This document shows, one piece after another, positions 15,079 through 22,971 of a stretch of DNA of 22,971 nucleotides (its first letter is position 1; each line of letters starts with the position of its first letter). The position numbers and the translations under genes are program-made. Origin of the DNA: a virus; IMG/VR virus record IMGVR_UViG_3300049737_000306, positions 1 through 22,971 of that record. One strand, given 5' to 3'. The notes under the pieces were generated by a model. That model had not been told where the DNA came from. It did not search any database and saw only the letters and a program-made list of their open reading frames with translations.

Positions 15079-18000
15079 CGCTTATTCATCTCCGTCCTAA
15101 TGCCGTCTAGGAATCCCCTGACAGGTCGATTTGTGGGTTTCTTGCCCTTATATCCGGGGCCGGGATCTACAGGAAAGAGGCCACCAAAGGTAGGGTTGTA
15201 ACCGCCGCCACCACTGCCAAGAAGGAAGCCACCAGCACTATTGCCACCACCGTTGCCATCTCCAATGCCATCTCCATCCCCATCTCCATCTCCATCACCG
15301 GTACCGTCACCATCTCCAGTACCGTCACCACCGCCAGTGTCTCCAGCAACACAGTTGCCAGTAGCGTCAATGGTTCCAGCCTGTCCGTTCTGAAGGGTGC
15401 AAGACCCGCCTACGCCCACAGCTATACAAGTGCCTGTCTCATCAACGACCCCTGACTCGCCATTCCTAAGCACACAGGCATCTCCGGGCTGGACGCCGCC
15501 ATTATCTACGTCATCGCCACCGTCATCATCACCGTCACTGTCATCGTCAGTATCGCCGTCATCGCTACTGCCGTCATCGTCATCGCCACCTCCGGTATCA
15601 TCACTGCCACCGCAGAACCTATCCCAAGCCTGAGTCTCAAATGTGTACTCACCATTAGGACCGAGAGGGCGCTCCATGTCGCAATAGCCTTCATCTCCGG
15701 GCTGAAGCGTGGTGTCAGTGCCATCATCGCCACCACCATCATCACCGCCACCGTCATCACCGCCGCCGCAGTATCTATCCCACGCTTGAGTTTCAAAGGT
15801 GTACTCACCGTTTGGCCCTGTCGGACGTTCCATGTCGCAGTAGCCTTCATCCCCCGGCTGTAGGGTGGTATCACCGCCGTTATCGTCGCCACCGTTACTG
15901 TCGCCACCACCTACGTCCTCAAACGCTACGCACACCCCATCGGGGTACTCAAACCCAGAGGGGCAGGAGAATGAAGGCATCTGTGTAGTGCGGTCAGGAG
16001 CAGTACATACGCCGTCCTTTATAGTCCCCGTAGAACCATCAGACAGAGTGCATTCATCGCCCTCGCTAGGCGTAGTACCAGTGTCCGTGGTGTCATCGCT
16101 ATCATCGCTATCATCATCGCTGTCATCATCATCATCGCTGTCCGAATCATCGTCATCATCGTCGCCTGCGGCTGAGGCATCAATAGATGGCGTGATGTCA
16201 CAGACAACAGCGCCAGAGGTGGGGCTTTCAACGTATACCCCATCGTATGAGCCTATAGCACAAGGATCACCAACGGCGGTGTCATTGAGATTGTCCTCAA
16301 TCTCATTGCGGCTTTCTAGGATGTCTTGATATATCTGTGAAGGTGAGTCACCCAGATCCAGCAGGCGCTCAGCAAATGCCCTCTCCTCATCTGTCAGGTC
16401 AGGGATCTCATCCATCCAAGCCTCAAACTCTTTGGCTGTGCCATCATAGTAATCCAGCTCATCCTCATACCGCTTGATCTCTTGGCCTGTGTCCTTGTTC
16501 CGCCAGACAAAGTAACGGCGGGGATTGGTGGGGTCAGAGCGATCCATGAACGTCCCGCCGTTCTCCCAGACACCGTTCTCATCAAGTAGTTTTACATCCC
16601 CGTTATAGATGACCAGCTCAGGGGCGCTCTCATACATGGTGTCGATAACGTCTTCACTGTAGATCCCGCTGTAGTCATCCCGCGCCTGAATGGTCTTCAA
16701 GTCTTCAAGGGTGTAACCCTTAGAGAGCCACTCATCCAGCATTGCCTGACTGTACTCAGAACCAGTTAGACCGCTATTCAGAGCGTTTTCCTTAGCTTCG
16801 TTCCATGCTTCCATAGCGGCGTCAGACTGACTAATAGCTGTAGAAGACAGGCCACCACTACCACCGCCCGGATTGTCGTAGGCGTTAAAGACGATCCAGT
16901 TAGCGCCAGCATTTGGATTAGGCTTGAGATCCTCACGCAAGTCACCATCACGAATGACAGTGCCGCTCTGTTCGTGAATGATGTTTCCGTACTGGTTCAG
17001 TATGTAGCCGGGAGGAAGGAAGTCCGCGTTGGTAATAACGTACTGACCGGGGTTTTCCTGATCTCCTAACGCCGTGTACCCGCCCTGATCTTGGTTAACG
17101 GCTTCGTTAATTAAATTGATAATCAGGTTGGGGTTGGCGTTAATGGCATCTTCGTATGCCTGTGCCGCTGGACCTGACCACGTTCCGCTACTTACGGCTG
17201 AGCTAATGCCTGCCGCCGTAGCCAGCCCGTTACTGGTAAGTACGGCCTCAAACACTCTCTCTAGCGCCGTGACAGTAGTTGAGTTAAGCAGGCCAAGATA
17301 GGTGGCCCCCTGACTGCCCAATCCAAGGGCCGCAGACCCGCTACCCAATGCCCTAATACCCTGACCAACAATGTCCCTAAATGCGTTCATGCCACTGTTA
17401 AGAGCGCCAGCAAGAGAGTTAGTGGCGGCGTATTGGCTGACAACACCACCAATCCCTGCTGTCAGGGCAGAGATCACTGCTGATTTAAGTACTGATTTAG
17501 CAAACGCGCTAAAGTCAAAGCCGTCATCAACCTTGGTGACTTTCTGATAGGCCGATCCGGTCCACTGGAACCTGTCCCCATCATTGTTGTAGATGGTGGG
17601 CTGTATGCCGTATAGCTGTAGCGTCTTCTCATGGCGCTTCAACCATTGCGTGTATGCGTATTTGCGAGCCTGCCCTTGGTCTGCGGCTATCTGCCTGCGT
17701 AACTCCTCCCTCTCTCCGGGCGCCCACGCAATGTCCTCATACTGCTGGGCAAGCCACTTCCTGCTCCCCGGCTGATAGGTCATCTCTGCATTCCACCAGT
17801 CAGCATCTTCCAGCATCGGGCGGGTTTCTACTAAGTAGCTCTTCCAAGCCTCAATGGTGCCAAACTGATCTTGTATCTGCCCTGAATCCCGCCACATCTG
17901 CTGTAGCTCAGAGGCCGTGACCTCTTCCGGGGGCTTCTGATTGCTGGTTATGCCAGACGCAAATGGATTCCTAGCCCCGCCCTTAGTGTTAAACGGCAGA

Positions 18001-18143
18001 ACCAGAAACGTATCAGGCTCCTCTGTATTGCTTGGCTCGTAGTCAGGCAGGCCACCGGGGAAATTAAAGTACGAGCTAGCGTCCGCTGTTAGCGGATTAG
18101 CAAAGTCCTCGGCTAAGAGGGGATTACCAAAGGGATCATTCAT
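15075..18143 (-). CDS. large virion-associated protein with seven cysteine-pair modules, unknown
   Basis: The 1022-residue product begins with a polar region (1-205), then a hydrophobic, Gly/Ala-rich stretch at about 211-325 that could insert in membranes. A mixed region follows, with a helical segment near 430-620. From about residue 626 to 931 the chain holds seven cysteine pairs: short modules such as CTLSDGSTGTIKDGVC and CTLQNGQAGTIDATGNC, and two copies of an LQPGDEGYC...WDR(Y/F)CG module. Linkers rich in Asp, Gly and Ser separate them. A GDGDG run lies near 933-967. It sits between the DUF4214-like gene and the tail tube genes. I do not recognise a family; a surface or calcium-binding role is inferred. 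Confidence 0.65.
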   Translation of the reverse strand: MNDPFGNPLLAEDFANPLTADASSYFNFPGGLPDYEPSNTEEPDTFLVLPFNTKGGARNPFASGITSNQKPPEEVTASELQQMWRDSGQIQDQFGTIEAWKSYLVETRPMLEDADWWNAEMTYQPGSRKWLAQQYEDIAWAPGEREELRRQIAADQGQARKYAYTQWLKRHEKTLQLYGIQPTIYNNDGDRFQWTGSAYQKVTKVDDGFDFSAFAKSVLKSAVISALTAGIGGVVSQYAATNSLAGALNSGMNAFRDIVGQGIRALGSGSAALGLGSQGATYLGLLNSTTVTALERVFEAVLTSNGLATAAGISSAVSSGTWSGPAAQAYEDAINANPNLIINLINEAVNQDQGGYTALGDQENPGQYVITNADFLPPGYILNQYGNIIHEQSGTVIRDGDLREDLKPNPNAGANWIVFNAYDNPGGGSGGLSSTAISQSDAAMEAWNEAKENALNSGLTGSEYSQAMLDEWLSKGYTLEDLKTIQARDDYSGIYSEDVIDTMYESAPELVIYNGDVKLLDENGVWENGGTFMDRSDPTNPRRYFVWRNKDTGQEIKRYEDELDYYDGTAKEFEAWMDEIPDLTDEERAFAERLLDLGDSPSQIYQDILESRNEIEDNLNDTAVGDPCAIGSYDGVYVESPTSGAVVCDITPSIDASAAGDDDDDDSDSDDDDDSDDDSDDSDDTTDTGTTPSEGDECTLSDGSTGTIKDGVCTAPDRTTQMPSFSCPSGFEYPDGVCVAFEDVGGGDSNGGDDNGGDTTLQPGDEGYCDMERPTGPNGEYTFETQAWDRYCGGGDDGGGDDGGGDDGTDTTLQPGDEGYCDMERPLGPNGEYTFETQAWDRFCGGSDDTGGGDDDDGSSDDGDTDDDSDGDDDGGDDVDNGGVQPGDACVLRNGESGVVDETGTCIAVGVGGSCTLQNGQAGTIDATGNCVAGDTGGGDGTGDGDGTGDGDGDGDGDGIGDGNGGGNSAGGFLLGSGGGGYNPTFGGLFPVDPGPGYKGKKPTNRPVRGFLDGIRTEMNKR
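15604..15871 (-). repeat. two copies of a 36-residue cysteine module
   Basis: Two near-identical coding copies lie within 15604-15871. Each begins TTLQPGDEGYC, passes through ME RP(T/L)GPNGEYTFETQ and ends WDR(Y/F)CGG. They are separated by an Asp/Gly-rich spacer. The protein copies differ at few positions, which points to a recent duplication. Confidence 0.8.
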
Positions 18144-19348
18144 CTGCCACCTAGCCCCATGCCTCTAACAAGAGCCAGATAGTCAGGGTTAAACAGGCCA
18201 TTGGCTGTTAGGCCCGGTGCGCCCTGCTGTGCCACCTGTATCTCTTGTTTAGTGTTTTGTGTCCTGCCATTTTCCGCCGCCTGTACAGCAAGCTGATCTA
18301 GCACGTTCTGCCTAGCGTTGCTGTAGTAGGGGCTTTGTATATCCCCGCCATCCCTGCCCAATATGTCCTGTGCAGTAAACATCCCGTTAAAGAACATGGA
18401 CTCATCGGGTGTGTACAGTGTCTCAGGCTCAGGCTCAGGGTCAGGGTTGCTGTTACCGTTAGGGTCAGTCCACCCAGAAGGTGGCCCTGTAGGTGAGTCG
18501 GCTGTGTTGCTTACATATCCAGCATTGGCTGGCGGACCCTCTCCCATATAGAAGGGGAACCACTGCCAGCCGCCTCCTGCATTGGCCCAATACCAGCCGA
18601 TAGGGGAGTCATTACCAGTGTCAGTGCCATCAGTATCAGTATCAGTATCAGTATCAGTGTCACCACTTCCGTCAGTATTGCCTAGTGCCTCTGGAGAGTT
18701 CTCAATGTTCCACCTGAGATCGGCAAGGCTCATGGTGGTGGCACGGGCCAGCCAGTAGTTAAGGCCGTCCGCTCTAGGATCTCTGCCTAGAATCTCGTTG
18801 TAGAGCGCGTAGACATCAGCCTCAGTAAAGTTAGCGCCACCAGCGGGGTCTTCGTTACCCGTAGTGTTTTGGGTCTGCCCCAGCGCCTCTGGACTGTTCT
18901 CAATGTTGTAGCGCAACTCGTCCATGGTCATGGTGCCAGAGCGTTCCATCCAGTAACTCAGTCCCTCAGCTCCGGGCTGTCTGCCAAGGATCTCTTGGTA
19001 CAGGTTTCTGACATCCTGCTCAGCAAAGTAGTTGTTATCTACTGTGTTAGTGCCAGCGGCATTAGCTTCAGGGGCAACAGAGCCGCCGCCAAAGTAGCTA
19101 CTACCAAGACCCCTGTTAACCCATGTGGTGTACTCTGTAAGGGAGTTATCCTTCTGCAATGGGTGGAAGAACGTCCAGCCATACATGCCAAGGTTGGTCC
19201 AGTACTCAGGATTGGCCTCCCGGCCCTCAGCCTTTATATCTCTCAGGATCTGATCTACCTCAAGAGAATAGGGGGTAGGTACAAACTCACCTGACTCCAC
19301 CGCTTCACGGTAGGGTCTAAATGACATTGGCCCTTCTGTGGTTGACAT
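18140..19348 (-). CDS. virion-associated protein with two DUF4214-like repeats
   Basis: The 402-residue product contains two copies of a unit of about 50 residues, near 108-160 and 172-225: (D)VRNLYQEILGRQPGAEGLSYW and VYALYNEILGRDPRADGLNYW, each continuing to NIENSPEALG. The LYxxILGRxPxxxGLxYW pattern is that of DUF4214, found in many secreted and phage proteins. A short Asp/Thr tract and a Trp/Pro-rich region follow, then a helical Gln-rich tail. Its ATG has AGGAG seven bases upstream, and its stop overlaps the next gene as ATGA. A structural or host-contact role is likely, but its exact job is unknown. Confidence 0.65.
   Translation of the reverse strand: MSTTEGPMSFRPYREAVESGEFVPTPYSLEVDQILRDIKAEGREANPEYWTNLGMYGWTFFHPLQKDNSLTEYTTWVNRGLGSSYFGGGSVAPEANAAGTNTVDNNYFAEQDVRNLYQEILGRQPGAEGLSYWMERSGTMTMDELRYNIENSPEALGQTQNTTGNEDPAGGANFTEADVYALYNEILGRDPRADGLNYWLARATTMSLADLRWNIENSPEALGNTDGSGDTDTDTDTDTDGTDTGNDSPIGWYWANAGGGWQWFPFYMGEGPPANAGYVSNTADSPTGPPSGWTDPNGNSNPDPEPEPETLYTPDESMFFNGMFTAQDILGRDGGDIQSPYYSNARQNVLDQLAVQAAENGRTQNTKQEIQVAQQGAPGLTANGLFNPDYLALVRGMGLGGR
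18631..18660 (-). repeat. hexamer repeat coding (Asp-Thr) units
   Basis: CAGTAT occurs four times in a row from 18631, followed by CAGTGT. On the coding strand this gives a run of alternating Thr and Asp in the DUF4214-like protein. Six-base units keep the frame, so slippage would change only linker length. Confidence 0.85.
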
Positions 19349-19358
19349 TGCTTAACTC

Positions 19359-20243
19359 CTATACACAGTCTGGATGGATGGGAGAGAACATTGGCACAGT
19401 GCAGTCAATCGTGACTGTATCCCCTGTACCCGTTGTGCTGGCCGCAATCACCTCACCGTCTAAAGTCAGCGAGTACGGCGATCCAAGCCCCTGCAAATAT
19501 TCAATGATCCCACCCAGCGTTGTCTCTGATCCGTCATAAGTGACGGTAGAATCGTACATTGGGTTGTAGTGATACGCACCGTTAACTAAGAATCCGTCTT
19601 CTGACGCGTCATAGCTGGTATCTTGACTGTACGTTGTAGTGGTCGAAGTTGTCGTAGTCGTGTCTTCAGACGTTGAGTTGTCAACATAAGCCTGATCTTG
19701 AAGATCATAATACGAACCGCCCACCGACATTCCTGAATTTTCAACGCCAGCAACACCGAGGCCCGCCACTGCTTCCACAATGCGGGCATTAGTTGCTTGA
19801 TCCCCCAGCATGATTTCTCTATTAGCGTCTTGGGCATTCTTGGTCACCGATGCGTTGATAGCGGCTACACCTAATCCGCTGACTAATGTTCCCACTGTGG
19901 GGGCTAATGCTTTGGTCCACTCCAGCGCATCATTAGACTGCTGTTGCAGGCCCATAATGGGAGCGTTCCCAGAAGCCGCTGTATCGCCCTTCACGCCAAT
20001 AACCGCTAATGCCACTGCCACACTAGGGGCGTGTTCGGGGTTCGCCTTAGCTACCTCTGCTAAAGCCTCAACAAGTGCTACCTGCTGGGCAGAAGCGGCC
20101 TGCCTTTCCTGAAGCTGAGCTTCTCTCTGAACAGCAACCATGCGGATCTGGTCCGAAGCATGCTGAGCTTGTCGCTCGTTCCCTTTTGAGGTGGCACAGC
20201 CAGCTAAAATCAAGGCTGAGGCAGTCATAGCTATTAATCTCAT
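19359..20243 (-). CDS. phage lipoprotein in the tail region, unknown function
   Basis: The start is ATG 20243, with GGAG seven bases upstream. A GTG at 20249 lies only one base from that site. The 294-residue product begins MRLIAMTASALILAGCATSK, a lipoprotein signal with lipobox LAGC. The residue after the lipid-bearing Cys is Ala, which in Gram-negative cells favours the outer membrane. Next is a Gln/Ala-rich helical region, then a mixed domain, a Thr/Ser-rich linker and a beta-rich C-terminal part with two cysteines near the end. It is coupled to the tail-assembly-like gene upstream. A role in superinfection exclusion or lysis is possible. Confidence 0.7.
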   Translation of the reverse strand: MRLIAMTASALILAGCATSKGNERQAQHASDQIRMVAVQREAQLQERQAASAQQVALVEALAEVAKANPEHAPSVAVALAVIGVKGDTAASGNAPIMGLQQQSNDALEWTKALAPTVGTLVSGLGVAAINASVTKNAQDANREIMLGDQATNARIVEAVAGLGVAGVENSGMSVGGSYYDLQDQAYVDNSTSEDTTTTTSTTTTYSQDTSYDASEDGFLVNGAYHYNPMYDSTVTYDGSETTLGGIIEYLQGLGSPYSLTLDGEVIAASTTGTGDTVTIDCTVPMFSPIHPDCV

Positions 20244-20245
20244 AC

Positions 20246-20851
20246 TCACTCTCCGGTGTAATCAGGTGGCACAGGCCAGTCTATTTCTTTAGGAAAGTCG
20301 GGCTGAGCAGGAAGGTCGCGGAGTGCTTGTCGATATACAAGCCACGCGTCCCTATCCACAGTCTCAACATCAGCGCAGAAGATATGATCGCTTGTTAATA
20401 GGAGCCAGTTTCTTTTGTCTCTCTCACCCGCCGCGTAGTTAGACAGGCGCTGTGCTTGCTCCTCTTCCGTCAGGTCGTAAACAACCCACGGGATGGTTTC
20501 TTGTGCAGGATCTGTAATATCGCCGGGGATCAAGTCTTGAGTCCACGGATCAATCACAGGCTCTTCCTCATACTGAGGATTAGGCTCAAAAGGGAGGTAC
20601 AGCTCTGGCTCAACACTCAATGTCCCCTCTTCAGGGATAGTAAGTTGGGCAGGATGATCCGGTATTCTTTCCCAAGACCCAGCAATACGGCTGGCTATTG
20701 CCGATATCTGCTCAATCAGCTTCTCTTTATGAAAGTCTGGGAACTCAAACTGCTTTACCCACTTCTCATCCGGTCGGTCAGGGTGAGTGAACTCCACAGC
20801 AATCCACTCCTGCTGGGGGAGATACTCCAATACTTTGTATTTAACTTTCAT
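20246..20851 (-). CDS. tail fibre assembly-like protein
   Basis: The 201-residue product has the C-terminal pattern of phage tail fibre assembly proteins: ERDKRNWLLLTSDHIFCADVETV, then a WLVYRQALRDLPAQPDFP block and a WPVPPDY end. The N-terminal half is beta-rich with a Trp-containing strand (EEWIAVEFTH-like), and an acidic middle region follows. AGGA six bases upstream supports the ATG. It lies directly after the polyglycine adhesin-like gene and near the fibre gene, the usual place for a fibre chaperone. The match is by motif, not by search. Confidence 0.65.
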   Translation of the reverse strand: MKVKYKVLEYLPQQEWIAVEFTHPDRPDEKWVKQFEFPDFHKEKLIEQISAIASRIAGSWERIPDHPAQLTIPEEGTLSVEPELYLPFEPNPQYEEEPVIDPWTQDLIPGDITDPAQETIPWVVYDLTEEEQAQRLSNYAAGERDKRNWLLLTSDHIFCADVETVDRDAWLVYRQALRDLPAQPDFPKEIDWPVPPDYTGE

Positions 20852-20859
20852 CCTGATTC

Positions 20860-21909
20860 CTAGATTGCGTGAGAGAATTTAATGATGCCGTGACCGCCAG
20901 CTTTGCCGCCCTCTGGACCGCTACCGCCACTAACAGAGCCGCCACCGCCACCACCACCGCCCTGCTTAGAGCCAGCAGTAGCATTGCCTTGTCCGCCAAC
21001 AGTCTTGCCGCCCTGACCACCACCGCCGTTACCGCCAGCGCCACCTGACCCAGATCCGACAGAAGCCCCGCCGCCACCAGCACCATAGACGCCAAAGGGG
21101 GAGTAGTTCTTGCCGCCACCACCAGCACCACCGAATCGCTGGGAGTCAGAGCCACCTGTTCTACCGCCACCGCCAGCACTGTTCATACCGCCACCGCCTG
21201 CGGCACCTCCTGAGTTTCCGTTACCGCCATTGTTGCCTTCCCAGCCAGTTCCGCCCGTGCCGATATTGGACGTTCCATATCGCCCGCCACCACCGCCGCC
21301 GTTACCACCCGCTTTTCCAACGTAGTTAGCGCCCTGACCGTGAGATCCACCGCCACCACCGCCGTTTACTGACACTGCGGCAATGCCGCTAGCGTTAATT
21401 GTGGTGTTGCCGCCATTGTTGCCCTGCGTCTTAGCCCCGCCTCCATTACCAGCCTTGCCGGGTTGACCGCAGTACGACTGTCCAGCCGCCGCATTACATC
21501 CCTTTGTGAAGACTCCGCCGCCACCTCCACCACCGCCAGAGATGGAGCCGTTGCTTTGATACTGGTGCGCTGGACCACCACCACCGCCTCCGCCACCAGC
21601 ACCCACAAACATCGTTTGAATAACGTTGCTATAAGACCCAACAGCGGGCGAAGTGATATTCATACAACCCTGCGCGTTGGTGTTGGTAAGCGTCACTATC
21701 TTGTTGCCGCCGCTGGTTGTGAATGCCCCACCCGTTACAGTTGAGACAATGGGGGAAGCGGCAGACTTACCAAGGAAGTCAGTTAGCTTCAGGTTCCCAC
21801 TCGTAGGAACGCCCGGAGCCGCACCAAGGTAGGCCCGCAGATTGTTGCCCTTATTAAACTCAGCCTTAACTTGAGACTGCCTAATAGGGACGCTTGATGG
21901 CAGTGCCAT
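20860..21909 (-). CDS. glycine-rich adhesin-like protein (receptor-binding candidate)
   Basis: The 349-residue product begins MALPSSVPIRQSQVKAEFNK, a polar segment with a short beta domain and MFVGAGGGG near residue 100. The remaining two-thirds are long runs of Gly broken by Asn, Ser and a few aromatic or charged residues. It ends with a short hydrophobic strand (GHGIIKFSHAI). Gly-rich chains with this layout are known in T-even gp38-type adhesins, where polyglycine helices display variable loops that bind host surface proteins. The gene overlaps the fibre stop (TAATG). The link to receptor binding is inferred. Confidence 0.6.
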   Translation of the reverse strand: MALPSSVPIRQSQVKAEFNKGNNLRAYLGAAPGVPTSGNLKLTDFLGKSAASPIVSTVTGGAFTTSGGNKIVTLTNTNAQGCMNITSPAVGSYSNVIQTMFVGAGGGGGGGGPAHQYQSNGSISGGGGGGGGVFTKGCNAAAGQSYCGQPGKAGNGGGAKTQGNNGGNTTINASGIAAVSVNGGGGGGSHGQGANYVGKAGGNGGGGGGRYGTSNIGTGGTGWEGNNGGNGNSGGAAGGGGMNSAGGGGRTGGSDSQRFGGAGGGGKNYSPFGVYGAGGGGASVGSGSGGAGGNGGGGQGGKTVGGQGNATAGSKQGGGGGGGGSVSGGSGPEGGKAGGHGIIKFSHAI

Positions 21910-22971
21910 TACTTGTTTTCCTCAATCATGCGCCGCAAGTCCTTGATCTCCTCAATGAGATAAGCAATCAAGCCCATGTAAGAAACAGACAGCCCATCCT
22001 CACCCTCATGGACAAGGTGGGGGAGTACCTTCTGGACCTCCTGCGCGATAACACCACTAGCCTGCTCGCCAGTGTCTGCCCACTCAAACTCAACACCGCG
22101 CAAACTGTCGATATAGCCCAGTTGAGCAGTGACAATATTCTTCTTTTTGTTTGCGTCAGACGAAGCAATGAAGTCGGTAGCAGTAAGGTTTCCGCTGTAG
22201 GAGCCAGACATAAGGAAGGTGTTACCGGATTTTGATAGGCCATTACCTGCCGTGTTGGGTGTAGCGGCGGTTCCTGCTGGACCTTGCGGACCCTGCGGAC
22301 CCGTTGGACCCGTACCACCCGCTGGTCCCTGCGGTCCTGTTGCTCCAGTACCACCGTTCGTACCGTTGGCACCATCATTGCCTTTTGGACCCTGCGGGCC
22401 TGTTCCGCCGTTGGCTCCGGTATCACCCTTCGGACCCTGCGGTCCCGCCACGGTTGAGTCCGCGCCAGTATTTCCTTTCTCACCCTGTGGGCCTTGTGCG
22501 CCTTCTGGCCCTGTTGGACCCGGAACCTGAGAGTCTTCTCCCTTCTCACCCTGCGGCCCCTGTGGTCCTACCCCGCCATCTGCACCACGCAAATCGGGGG
22601 TCTCAAAGCCAAGGCCATCGTCAGATAGGAATTTGATCTTGCCATCTGCGGCATCGTAGTAGCCGTCAGTCCAGCCTTTGCCATCAGTGCCTGCAATTCC
22701 CTGACCACCCCTTATGTCAGTGGTAGAGAATCCAAGGCCATCATCTGAGGTGAAAGTGACAAAGCCAGTGTTGGCATCATAGGTTCCACCTGTCCAGCCG
22801 GGGCCAGCAGGACCAGTAATGCTCTCACCGTCTATGCCATCTGTGCCGTCAGTGCCGTTAGTGCCTCTCAGGTCACCAGTGACAAAGCCAAGGCCGTCAT
22901 CTGAGGTGAATGTAACGACTCCATTGGACGCATTGTATGCACCAGAGGTCCATCCCTTGCCGTCTACGCCG
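21909..22971 (-). CDS. tail fibre with collagen-like region and S74-type chaperone domain (5' cut by window)
   Basis: The frame stays open to the right edge, giving at least 353 residues. Visible order, N to C: three modules of about 36 residues ending SDDGLGF.T.D(L/I)RG (22584-22970), then about 110 residues of Gly-x-y repeats rich in GPQGP and GPKG (about 22274-22590), then a short beta segment. The final chaperone domain begins SSDANKKKNI (about 22163 down to 21912), with GVIAQEVQKVLPHLV inside it. S74 domains guide trimer folding and cleave themselves off before the first Ser. A TTG at 22592 is inside the frame and not a start. The collagen-like part suggests a triple-helical shaft. Confidence 0.85.
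   Translation of the reverse strand, partial: GVDGKGWTSGAYNASNGVVTFTSDDGLGFVTGDLRGTNGTDGTDGIDGESITGPAGPGWTGGTYDANTGFVTFTSDDGLGFSTTDIRGGQGIAGTDGKGWTDGYYDAADGKIKFLSDDGLGFETPDLRGADGGVGPQGPQGEKGEDSQVPGPTGPEGAQGPQGEKGNTGADSTVAGPQGPKGDTGANGGTGPQGPKGNDGANGTNGGTGATGPQGPAGGTGPTGPQGPQGPAGTAATPNTAGNGLSKSGNTFLMSGSYSGNLTATDFIASSDANKKKNIVTAQLGYIDSLRGVEFEWADTGEQASGVIAQEVQKVLPHLVHEGEDGLSVSYMGLIAYLIEEIKDLRRMIEENK
22584..22970 (-). repeat. three tandem fibre modules
   Basis: Three copies of a module (W-T-x-G-x-Y-(D/N)-A then SDDGLGF-x-T-x-D-(L/I)-RG) are encoded at 22863-22970, 22707-22814 and 22584-22691. Short Gly-rich spacers of different lengths separate them. The first copy reaches the window edge, so more may lie beyond. 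Confidence 0.85.

Noticed and set aside
15250-15350. CRISPR-like or satellite repeats
   Set aside because: The short repeated units are codons for a GDGDG run inside a large gene, without spacers or a leader.
22219-22530. plus-strand frame rich in Gly-Pro-Cys
   Set aside because: It is the mirror of the collagen-like coding region and has no independent support.

Overview
The window looks like part of the genome of a tailed, podovirus-like phage. It holds two converging gene blocks that meet at position 4774-4789. There are no tRNA or rRNA genes, no integrase and no insertion sequences. The right-hand block has the T7 order of tail tube genes followed by ejection proteins, which is the main ground for calling it a podovirus. 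A Gram-negative host is suggested by a lipoprotein gene with a good lipobox. A gammaproteobacterial host is possible, because the 16-bp site at the convergence point resembles a Pseudomonas-type chromosomal parS. The host assignment is inference.

Left block (1-4773, + strand, early type): small overlapping genes joined by ATGA or TAATG stop-start overlaps. It begins with tiny accessory genes (1-1281), including two diverged relatives of one small phage family (471-740 and 1012-1281). Two more genes of 58 and 44 codons lie between them. A 264-bp gap (1282-1545) follows, with an extended -10 promoter and a run of hairpins. Next comes a recombination pair, an ERF-type annealing protein and an SSB-like protein with an SSB acidic tip, closed by an intrinsic terminator (2500-2525). 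Beyond the terminator are a small probable DNA-binding protein, a probable helicase loader, a NinB-like protein, two tiny membrane proteins, a NinG/Rap-like HNH protein and a conserved phage protein of unknown role.

Right block (4790-22971, - strand, late type): one dense apparent operon read from right to left, whose promoter must lie beyond the window. In order of transcription: a collagen-like tail fibre with a C-terminal S74-type chaperone domain (cut by the window end), a polyglycine adhesin-like protein, a tail-fibre-assembly-like protein, a lipoprotein, a protein with two DUF4214-like repeats, and a 1022-residue protein with seven cysteine-pair modules in Asp/Gly-rich linkers. Then come tail tube A and tail tube/nozzle B proteins, three internal virion proteins in T7 gp14-gp15-gp16 order (the last with an N-terminal lytic transglycosylase-like domain), and a small basic protein.

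Points of most interest: the parS-like palindrome that fills exactly the 16 bases between the converging genes; the structured leader before the recombination genes; the S74-type domain on a gp14-position protein; the cysteine-module protein; and the DUF736-like protein ending in DDDIPF. Terminase, portal, capsid and DNA polymerase genes are not in this window.
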